Shown here in pieces: positions 54,200-64,000 of a stretch of 64,000 nt of DNA (the stretch's first letter is position 1; each line of letters opens with the position of its first letter). The translations under genes and the position numbers were made by a program. Location: assembly GCA_001692895.1 (NCBI GenBank), contig KV748188.1, forward strand, positions 2,480,001-2,544,000, in the 5' to 3' direction. The notes beneath the pieces are model-generated. The model was not told where the DNA came from. It was given only the letters and a program-made list of their open reading frames with translations, and did no database searches. This DNA comes from Cenococcum geophilum 1.58. Its lineage: Eukaryota > Ascomycota > Dothideomycetes > Gloniales > Gloniaceae.

Positions 54200-56903
54200 T
54201 CCTTTTCCTAGCTTTAGATCCTCATTTATAGACAATCCAATTATATAGGCTTGCGCGCCCCTTATACCGTACTCGTGCCTTAATTAACTAAGTTACTAAT
54301 ATTATCTAAAGCTTATCTACCCTTTCTTCTTAAGAAGGAATCTAAATATATCTAAAGACTAAGAACTAGACTATAAACTAGAATAAGAACTAGAATAAGA
54401 ACCGGAACTAAAAAATATAAAAAGAATATAAACCCTAAGAATAGGATAAGCACGGACTAGAACCCCTAAAGAATTTACCCAAAATTATCTAATACCCCTA
54501 CTACTATACTAAGAAATATAGTAGCTAGCAAAGCAGCTGTGGGACCTTTAAATACCTTAGATAATAAAATAGTTAATGTTTTAAACCCCTAGGCAGAGCT
54601 AGTAGCAGCTAATACTAAAATTAAATAACTGCGAGAGCTGCTTAAAGCTAGAGATACTCCTACTTCCATATTTAGTAACAAATTATTAAACACCTAAAGA
54701 CTTACTATGGTCCCTATTCTAGCGCCTTAGCGGACCCACTAAGCCCTATATAGTACTATTGCGGTCCGTAAAGGTTGCGGAGCCCCTATTACTTACAAAC
54801 AGAATAAACCCTATATTTAATAACTAAAAACTCTAACTACAGGATAAGCTTAAAGTTAATGCCGATACTTTCCTACCCCTTGGGCCTAAATGGCTTATGT
54901 CTTTAGCCGTACTAGCAGGGACGCCTATAATATATTAAGGACTTAGCAAACCCTTTTACCTCTAAAGAAGAAATAATTAACTACTTATCTTTTATCTATA
55001 AGGACCCCTTTAAGATATAAAACGCCCGCCTTAATTATAAAGGCCTAAATATAAAAATAATAGAGACCTTTTCGGCCTTTTAGACCCGCTTTTTAGACCT
55101 AGCCGGCTAGGCCTAAATTCCCTAAGAAGATTTAATACTAGACCTATTTAATAAGCTTACCCTAGACCTATAGCGGGCTATACTGCTAGTTTTTACTACT
55201 ATATAGACGCTAAAGGAACTTATAAATTAGTGCTTAGCTATTAACTAAGGCCTCTATTAAATTGAGACACGTGCTAAACGGTATAAAGCCAGAAACCCTC
55301 TAAATTAAACTATAAATAACGTAAGAACGGCCCATAGTGCCCTAGTATGATTAACAACTCCCATAGTACTAGCTATATAGCCTACCGCTAATATAGTAGC
55401 TAGCCGTGCGGCTAGTCCTACCGTGGGTCTAGTAAATGCTTAGCCTATATACAGCAGCCCCTATATATAGGCCCTTAGCAATTAAGGCGCCTACTTCTCT
55501 TATAGCTAAAAGGGCTATATTATAAAAGACTGCCTAATATAAAAAAAAAAGGGACAACGTCTTATTAATCTAGGAGGATAGTATAGAGTTGGGAAAAGAG
55601 GAACCCTAAAAAAAGACTCCTCTTTAGGATTAAAAGGGATTGAAATATTATATATTAATCTAGGTTAGCTAATTAGCGGAAAAAGCTACACTATCCTTTA
55701 TACTTTATTCCGTAATAGATATTAAGTTTTAACCTCTACTTTAGCTAACTTTAAAGTAAATACCTTTACCTTAATAGATACCTAGTACGCTATAAAACTG
55801 GCTAACCTTTTAAATGCACCCCTTAAAGAACTGCCTAAACTAATTTCTATTTATAGGTATAACGGACAAATAGGGCCACCTATTATAACTATTTTATGGA
55901 TTTACCTTTATATTAACGGACGAAGGTAGTATAATATCCCCTTCCTTATTACGGACCTAGGAAGCTATAATATAATCTTAAAAAGAAAATAGCTAGCCTA
56001 TTTAGGCTTACAGCTCAATATATAGAGTAGACGGCTTATCTAGCCCAAAACCCTACCCCTAACTCCTTCCTTTATAAAAGAATTAGCATTATAATAGAAA
56101 ACCTTATACGGCCCTAGATTAATACTATTTATTAGGCCGATGCTATACGTAGGGACTAGGCCTTTACAAAAGATATACAGCTTAATCTATAATAGATCTA
56201 TATACTACACCGCTTCTAGACTACCTATATTACACTACCCGTATTAAAGACCTAGGAAGTTAATAGTAATCCAAAAAGCCCCCTATAGAGAGCTTAGGCC
56301 CTATATAGCTATAAAGAATAATAAGGAATGTTAGACGCTATACTAAACTAATAGATTAGAGGGATAACTTGCGAAAGATAAAATAGGAGCTAAAAAAGAT
56401 TATAACTCCTAAACTATAAAATATGGTCCGGTAAACGGCTATAAGAAAACCTACGGACCTCCTACTAGTTAATATCTACTATATTAGCGTTATAGGATTC
56501 TACCAGAACTTGGTCTAGCCTAATATTATTACTTTTACAACTAGTTTATACAAAATTAACTAAATAGAAAAAAAAAAAGAAAGTAAACTTAGTAGATAGA
56601 AGGGTAAGCTTATAGACGAGGAGCTAGTAGAATAGAAACTACCCTATTAACATTAGAAGTTTAAAGACGTATTCTCTAAGGCAGTATCTAATAAACTCCC
56701 ACTTTACTAACTGTATAACTATAAATTAAGATTAAGCTAGATAAGGAAAACACTTTTAGCTTTAGCCCCCTTTACTAGTAGTTTACCGCTAAATTATAGG
56801 CTATAAAGAAGTATCTTATTAATAACCTAAATAAGAGTTTTATTAAGCCGAGCTAAGCCCCTTTTAATTTGCCTATTTTCTTTATTAAAATATAACGGAA
56901 CCT
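54200..56903 (+). pseudogene. Gypsy-4 gag-protease-RT (start) relic
   Basis: Gag at about 54280-55480, zinc-knuckle remnant SYSQKGYIIKDCLI near 55497-55540, and protease near 55740-56050 with the pattern NTFTLIDTQYAIKLANLLN and DLGSYNIIL. The first RT stretch lies near 56780-56890 (FIKPSQAPF-like reading with INN and stops). All stops are TAG/TAA. Confidence 0.7.
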
Positions 56904-57049
56904 TGTAGTAAGAACTACGGTGGGTCCTATTATTAGGCTAGGTGTGTAGGTAATATAAGTCAAAGTTAACAACGTAATAATAACTGGTGGAGTGGTTGCC
57001 TAATAGATTAACTCTAATTATATTCTAAAAATCACTATAAGGAAGGAAC

Positions 57050-57900
57050 TATCTAGGTAGGGACTAAGGGTCCTTAAATACACAACCGTACTCCTATAAA
57101 ATCCTTCTTATACATAATATACGTCTTATATATAAGGTACGTAAGTTTCTCCCGTTCCTCTTATTTAATACGTAGCATATTATATAACCTTAGTTACCAT
57201 TCCTCGTTATATAGTTCTATCGGCTCCATCCTAGACCGTGCTTAAATTAACTAACTAGCTTCTTCTGTCTCTTCTCTAAGTAGTTATAATATTATACTTA
57301 AAGCGTCCGTAATACTATCTCCCTCCTCTTTATCTTTGTCCTTAAAGATTTAAAATATCTCTAAGTTGTTTACTAAAAGTATAATATCCGTCTAATTAAT
57401 TTGGTTAATATTATTACTTATTATACCTAAAGCAATTTCTTCTTTACACGCCCAACGTCGTGCTTACACCGTTGCTGTAATATTATCTCTTAGTAAGATT
57501 ATACCGTCTCTATATTCTCGTTATTTAAAAGAGGGGCTAGTTTATATTACGCTAGCGAATCTATCTTTATAACAACCGTCCTTTTATTTAAAGTGCACTA
57601 AAGCGAATATTCGTTCATCCTATAACGTTTGCTCTACCTCTAATGCTAAATATACGTAACCTATTACTCTTAATAGTCGTCTAGTTCCTTAATTAATTTA
57701 TCTTAGGGTCTTATATTTAATCTACTGCTGCGCGGCTAGATGGTAAACTGTCTTAAGCCCTTACTAAGTTAGAACGTTCTTATAATGCGGAATAAAAGGC
57801 CTTAGATACTTAGATTGCGGCGTCTGCTCGCTTACTTTGTCTTAAAAAGGTTTATAAGAAGGTTTATTTTAAGAAGTAGAAACTTATAGAATAAGGTTTA
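57050..57900 (-). pseudogene. Possible extra ORF 3' of Gypsy-5 pol
   Basis: Minus-strand frame of about 280 codons left of the chromodomain. Its only stops are TAG/TAA (RIP type), and it has coding-like, Glu/Lys/Leu-rich helical composition, for example ITDALSIIL, LLREETEEAS and SRMEPIELYNEEW near 57180-57310. A standard chromovirus ends soon after its chromodomain, so this is additional. I recognise no family. It could also be a relic of another gene or element. Confidence 0.35.
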
Positions 57901-58049
57901 CAGGAACTTAGTAATAAAAGAACGGATTCTCCTCTAATAGAGAAGGAAATAGATCTAAGTAGTTCGGCAACTATCCTTCTTAGGTCCCCCTTAGGTGACT
58001 TATTCTTTAGCGATCCTTCTTTATTAATACTACCTGACCTAATCTCTTC

Positions 58050-61000
58050 TAATACTCCTATACCTTTCTTATAGCATTTTTTAAATTCTCTAGTAGTTCC
58101 TAGGTAGTCTTAGTATAGCCTATCTACTTAACCTTATACTATATTTTATTGTTAACGTCCTTATAACTAACGATCTTTAAAACTTACTATTTATCTTCTT
58201 CCTGCCCTCTATATATGTCTTCTTTATAAACTAGTGGCTTAATATTCCCGTATACTGGCTCTAGTATTGCGATATATTATATAGGGTAGATCTTTATTTT
58301 AGCTAGTAGGTTTAACTTAAATATAACTAATAAAATTCTCTATATAATTTTAAAAGGTCCTAGTCTAACATAGTCTAACTTTTTACTTAGTTATCAACTC
58401 TTGAAATTTTTGTATAGTAGCTATACTTTATCTCCCTTCTTAAGATCTAGTCCCTTAGATCTCTTAGCATTATAGTACTTTTTTATTCTCTCTTATACTT
58501 TCTTTACTAATTCCATAAGGTTTATATAAAGATTTATTAACATCTTTATTCTCTCTTTAGCTATACTACTCGTTTTCTTTACTTACTATAGTAATAACGA
58601 TATTCTTAGCTTATATCCATAATTTGCCTTAAATAGTAATATGCCTATTTCTTCTTAAGGTGTTATATTATATATAAACTATATAACTAGTAATAGCGAT
58701 ACCTAATTATTCTATACGTGATTAATATAGTATCTAATTTAATCTTTCCATTTAACCGTCTATCTATAGATAATATACGGTAAAAGTTACTGCTCTAACT
58801 CCTTGCTCTACTAAGAACACTTCCTAGAATACTATTATAAATCTTAGATCTCTATCTAATATAATCTTACTTAGTGCTCCGTATCTTACAAACACTTCTT
58901 TAATATAGATTCTAGCAATATCTTCTGCTAATATTTCTTCTATATACGCTATAAAGTATCCCCACTTTATAAGTTTATCTACTATTATTAAAATCGCGTT
59001 ATTATCTTATCCGGTAATAGGATCTCTTAACTTTAGTAACTTTATAATAAAGTCCTATAATATAACCTCCTATAGTCTCTCTAGTGTTTTAACAGGTTAT
59101 AGCCCTCTATATAGCTTATACCTTATTAGTTTATTTCTTTAGCAATCTAAATATTCTTTTATAACTTTCCGTGCTAGTCCCTAAATTCTATTAATAATAT
59201 ATTCTTCCTAGAGTTTTAACACTAAGCCCGTGGCTCCATTATATCCTTAAGTTAGTCCCTTATAAAAGTCCTCCATAAACTATTCTACTATGCTTTTTAG
59301 GATATACTTTACTTCTCAATTTTCGTATATATCCGTTTATAGATCTTCTAGCTATACCTCTAAAATTCTTTATACCTAAAAGCTCTCCAGTAACTTGTAA
59401 ACCTTTTCTTCTTAAGTTGCTATAATTTTTAGATAATTATACCTAATTAATCTGTCTATATCCTTTCGCAGTAAAGCCCCTAATGGCTTCTTATTATTTT
59501 ATAGTTTAGCTTTTTAACTTAACGCATCTGCTTATATATTGTCTGTACCCTTAATATACTAAATCTTAAAATAGTATTCTATAAGCATCTCTACCTATCT
59601 AACCTATCTTTAGTTAAGTTCCTTCGTTATTAGGAATCCTATTAGGTTTTTATAATCCATCTTAACTATAAATAGTTTCTCTATATTTATAAGAATACTC
59701 TCTATTTCTTTAATACTATAACTATACCTAATAACTCCTTATTATAGATGTTATAGTTTAACTCTAGTAGTATTATCTTCCGACTATAGTATACCACTAG
59801 GTGCCATCTATCTTAATATCTCTATATAAAGTATGCCCCTAGTATATAGTCTAATATATCTATTTCTATAACCGTTTCTAGTCCTAGTTAATAGATCTTA
59901 AAAACTAGCTCCTAGGTAAACAACTCTTTAACTTTCCTAAAGAGTCCTCTTTACTCCTCTCCCTATGCCTATAGTTCTTCTTTCTTTATTAATCGCGTAA
60001 ATGGCTTAATGTCCTTTAATTACTGCGCTATAAACCTTCTATAGTAATTATAAAACCCTAGAAATAATCTTAACTATATAATATTCTCTAGTTCTTGCCA
60101 ATTTACTATAGCCTTAATCTTTTTTAGATCTATGCTAAGTTAGCCTAGTTTAATAATAAATCCTATAAAATCGGTCTTTCTAGTAAAAAACTCGTATTTC
60201 TTAATTGCTACTAGCATTTATTCTTCTTATAGTCTCTTTAAGACCTATTTAACGTGTTCCCCGTGTTCTTCCTTAATTATTAAGTAGATAATAATATTGT
60301 TAAGGTATACCATAATAAATTCATCTAAGTATTCTCCTAATATATTATTAATACGCTTTTAGAATATTGCTAGTGCGTTTATAAGCCTAAATTATATAAC
60401 TAATAGTTTATATAGTCCTTTCTTTAACCTAAAGGCTGCCTTCTATTTATTGCCTTCCTTAATTCTAATCTAATAGTACGCCTATCTTAGATCTATCTTT
60501 ATAAAGATTTGCGCATTACCTATCCTATCTTAGATTTCGCTAATTAAGGGTAAAGGATACCTATCCTTTCTTATAATGCTATTTAACTATCTATAGTTAA
60601 TATATAGCCTTAGTTTACTATTCTTTTTTAGTATAAATAGTACTAGATAACCCGCTAATAACTGTATTAGTCTAATATATCCCTTTTATAAGTTTTCTTA
60701 AATAAACTCTTTTAATACTCTACCTTCTTCTTTAGGAAGCTTATAGATTGGAAAAAACCTTAGACTTATTCCTAGTTCTAATTCTATTTTATAGTCCTAT
60801 ACTATATACTTTAATAGCTTTTTACTTTCCAGTGACTATAGTTTCTTACTATACTTATGGTATCTCTTTAGTATATAACTTAAGCCTTATTTAGTCTCTT
60901 TATATATTAGTCTAACTTAGTACTATACTAACTTAGCTTATTATTATATCTTACGGCATTAAGTATCCCTAATATTAACCTAACCTATAATCCAATCAAT

Positions 61001-62000
61001 CCTTAGATTATATTCCTATAACTAAGGCATGCTTAATACTGCCTTATTCCGTCCTAATAGTAGGATATTAAAAGACATCTTAATTTATCTTCCTTTAATA
61101 GTTAGCTAAATAGGTCCTATTTTAAGATTAATAATCCCTCCTTTATAGGCTATTAGATCTCCTAAAATTGTAACTAATAGGTAAGATTACTCCTTCTATC
61201 TATAAGGTAACCCTATTCTCTTAACTGCTACTAGTAAGATATAGTTTTACGTTATTTCACTATCTATTAGCGCTTTAAACTATTAATCTTACCTTTTAAC
61301 TTATAAATTTAGGTGCCGTCCTTAAATTCCTTTAAGGGTCTAAGGCTCTATTACTGGCTCCCTTTAGTCCTATAGGCCTCTACTTTTCTTAACTATTAGC
61401 TGCTTAATCCTACTATACTTGGCTTACTCTTTAGCTAATACCTAGTTTGCTTTTTGTCTTTAATATACTATAGATACATATTCTCTAGGCATTTCTACTA
61501 CTATTATCTATTTAAGTATTCTTCTATAAGGAATCTTTCTAGTTAAAGTATTAAATTTCCTTCCTCTTAAACTTCTACTGGATGCCATCTATATATATAT
61601 TTGGCATTCCTATATTATTACTTATCTATTATCTAATATATCCTTATAGGGTATTTCCAATTCTTTTTTTTTTAGATTCTTATATATCTTATATATATCG
61701 TCTACGCACGCAATCTATAATAACGTATAGTGTGCTAGGTACTTTAGGTTAACTCTTAGCTCGTCCTTACCCTTAAGTTTAAACCTTTATTATACTAATC
61801 TAAACGTTATAACTTTATTTATAGGTACTAAGATATGTTTCTTACTTCTCTAGTCCTCTAATTATTTCTCTAGATCCTTTAACGTTATAATTAAGGCTCC
61901 TTTAATATAAGTTATGGCCTTTTCCATAATTAGGTAGTCTTAGATAACTCTTTTATCTAACTATATATAGAAATCTTCCTACTTATCGTTATGTTGCTGT
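58050..62000 (-). pseudogene. Gypsy-5 pol relic (RT to chromodomain)
   Basis: The RT motif C reads YLNN (60296-60307) in the context MVYLNNIIIYL, with both Asp of YLDD changed to Asn. To its left follow RNase H (around 59000-59900) and integrase. The chromodomain-like stretch VLKIVSYKDVNNKI, ending LLENLKNAIRKVQEY, is at about 58060-58180. Protease should lie right of RT, near 61000-62000. Confidence 0.7.
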
Positions 62001-62299
62001 CTATACTACTTTTAGTACAGCTACTAAAGTGTATATAGTCTATTTATAAGGAAGTATCTTCTTATTACTATATCGTGATAGCCCTTTATATGTCGTTCTT
62101 TAAACCTAGTTAGGATTCCTAAATCCTCTTTATTTTCCAGTTCGGTAAGCTACTTAGCTCTTAATATACCTTCCCTAGGCCTATTAGTAATTCTTTATAC
62201 TAGCGCTCTGTCCTTTATACGTCCCAATATACTAAATCTCTTATCTAGTTTCTGTTCTTACTATACAATAATTCTTTACCTAAATTCTTCTATAGTTTT

Positions 62300-64000
62300 C
62301 TTTGGTTTACGCCTTGCGCTTTAATCCTTAAAGTTTTCTTACTTCCTAATTTTAGTATTAATTCTTTAATCTTTAGCCCAAATACTATATTCTGCTAGTA
62401 AGTCCTCTAGGTCTATATATCTGTCTTTTAGTCTAGTTACTATTTATATTATAGATTCTCTAATCTATAAAGAAGCTTCTTACCTCTTATCTATAGGTGT
62501 CCTAATTTATACCCTGAATTCTTAGTCTCTTAAATTCTTTAATCCTAAGCTTGCTTCTAACTTAAGCTTAGCTCCAGCCTTAGTCCAACTAGGCTTACTT
62601 AGTGTTCTTATCTTATCTTAAGAGTCTTAAATCTTACTTATCTTGTTTTAAGAATCTTATGCCTATAGGAAGCTTTATCCCGAGCTTATTTATATATTAC
62701 TAAACTAAGCTACTACTCTGCTCTATCGGTTTTTGTCTATTATAGGTCCTTAAGCTTGCCTTATCTCGTCTTAAAAATCTTAGTTATCTCTTATCTCTTC
62801 TTAAGAGTCTTAAGCCTGTGGCCTTTTGCCTTTATTAAGTGCTAAAGTAGTTTACTGTCCTACTTCTCTTATATCTCGCGAAGCGATAGATATCGTGTCT
62901 AGTAGGGTCTTAATCCCTACTAATGTTCCCTATTCTATAGTGGAATTATCCTCTACTTCTATTATAATATCTTTAATAGCTATATGTTTCTAGTAAACCG
63001 CTCTTGTTATCTTATTGTTATGGAATGTTTTACCTACGTTAAATTCATCGTTCTTAATGTCCGATCTATAAACTAGTTTATTAGTTCCTCTATATTCTAT
63101 AGGTGCTAGCTCTTATAGCTAATAGCTTACGCCGTACTTAGCGTCCTTATAAATTTAGTATGCGTTATTGTAACAAAACGCAAAACTCTTAATTAAATAT
63201 TTTTTTATTCCTTATAGTATATTATCGTCCTTCTATACATATATGTCGTCTACTATTAGTCTAGTTCCCTTTATTATATAGTATCTCTAACTATTTTTAT
63301 AATCCCTCGCGAAATAACCCTGTTTTCCGCAATTTATATAAGCTCCCTTTTTAAACTATTGCTTTTGCTATAGAGTCTGCCTAAACGTCTTCTGCTGCTA
63401 AGATCCTTAGTTTAGCCTCTGCTCTTTAGACCTTTAATTACTTAATTCTTGTCCCCTAGGTTTCCACGGTCTCTTACTCTATCTCTTATAGGCTTCTTTA
63501 GTACCACTTAGGTCCATTAACTCTACGCTATACTATGGTTTCTAACTTAGCTTTAGTTATTACGTACTCTACGTCTTATATAACTATAGAACTCTATCCT
63601 AACCCTTCTTAGCCTATTCCCTTTAGTAGATCTAATTGTTAATCTTAATCGCCTAATCTATTAGCTCCCTTAGGGTGTCCGCATCTTCTATTAGGATAAT
63701 CGCGTCCTAGACTTTAGCCTTAAGTCCTTATTTATACTATGCCATAAGCGCCCTATTATTTTACTCTACTTACGTTACCAATATTTGGAACTGTGTTGTA
63801 TACTTAATTACTAAGGTTTATTACGTAATGTCTTAGAGTTTTCTTTTTGCCATAGTTACTGCCTCTAGGTCTCCGAACATTTATATAAGTTACTCTATAA
63901 ATCTATTCCAGCTTAAGAATATAAACCGTACTTCTTGGTTCGTTATCATTATTCCATTTGCCTAGATTTCCGTAAGGTAAGGCTTAAACTACTTAAGTGC
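62300..64000 (-). pseudogene. Gypsy-5 gag relic, N terminus outside window
   Basis: The retrotransposon Gag core is readable at about 63560-63960, with WNNRALMA and KAKVQDAIILIEDADTLREL. The CCHC knuckle remnant is YINCGKQGYFARDYKNS at about 63300-63350, the usual CxxCxxxGHxxxxC with two Cys and the His changed to Tyr. These Tyr changes (TGC/TGT to TAC/TAT, CAT to TAT) are again RIP-type. Confidence 0.7.

Larger units (their letters stand above)
53798..56903 (+). mobile_element. Gypsy-4, 5' half, cut by Gypsy-5
   Basis: Plus-strand element: a likely 5' LTR, then gag, protease and the start of RT, ending abruptly at 56903 where TGTAGTAAGAACTACGG starts the next element. Its 3' half should lie beyond 64000. 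The right-hand duplication cannot be checked here. Confidence 0.65.
56904..64000 (-). mobile_element. Gypsy-5 chromovirus, minus strand, incomplete at right edge
   Basis: The left border TGTAGTAAGAACTACGGTGG at 56904 interrupts the Gypsy-4 RT frame. Coding is on the minus strand: gag at the right edge, then protease, RT, RNase H, integrase and chromodomain towards the left. The 3' LTR must begin at 56904, but its inner border could not be set. The 5' LTR lies outside the window. Strong RIP. Confidence 0.75.

Noticed and set aside
56904..57317. 3' LTR of Gypsy-5 ending at 57317, next to a purine-rich tract on the minus strand
   Set aside because: A coding-like frame runs through 57050-57317, so this border is doubtful. 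No second copy exists in the window to decide.

Overview
The window looks like part of a filamentous ascomycete (Pezizomycotina) nuclear genome. Reasons: short GT-AG introns of about 50-60 nt, compact host-type genes of balanced composition, fungal Copia, Gypsy-chromovirus, Tad-like LINE, hAT and mariner-type elements, and very strong repeat-induced point mutation (RIP). In the repeat blocks CpA and TpG are scarce, TpA is in excess, and former CAG/CAA codons appear as TAG/TAA, so coding frames are readable only through many stops.

Layout. 1-8063 is a gene island: an intact protein kinase (minus), a three-exon PCI-domain gene of the PCID2/Thp1/Csn12 type (minus) and a broken flavin monooxygenase (plus) whose 3' end stops 10 bases before a mariner-type remnant. 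8957-15549 is a small hAT element (8-bp target duplication) split by a RIP-degraded Copia element. 16452-19060 is an intact two-exon gene for an 850-residue protein. Its last 200 residues follow the fold order of a Gypsy reverse transcriptase, but all catalytic aspartates are replaced. It is the most interesting object here.

From about 20.1 kb to the end the window is almost only nested transposons, resolved by matching long terminal repeats (LTRs) and target-site duplications (TSDs). LINE-1 (plus) carries a hairpin MITE. Gypsy-1 (27360-39464, TSD CTATT) contains Copia-2 (29343-35703, TSD AAACT). Gypsy-3 (plus, from 40601) contains Gypsy-2 (41038-49544, minus), which contains Copia-3 (42917-45293, TSD ATATT). 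Gypsy-3 also carries a solo LTR, a LINE lacking reverse transcriptase (50723-52810, TSD ATTAACGCT, poly-A) and Gypsy-4, itself cut by Gypsy-5, which runs off the right edge.

Two classes of insertion are visible: heavily RIP-degraded elements, and elements with normal base composition (Copia-3, the hAT, three MITEs and much of LINE-2). Copia-3 is long enough to be a RIP target but has near-identical LTRs and an open 318-codon frame. That suggests recent transposition after RIP weakened, or in a lineage without sex. No rRNA, tRNA or CRISPR was recognised. Single and clustered N bases lie in several repeats, so individual stops there should be read with caution.
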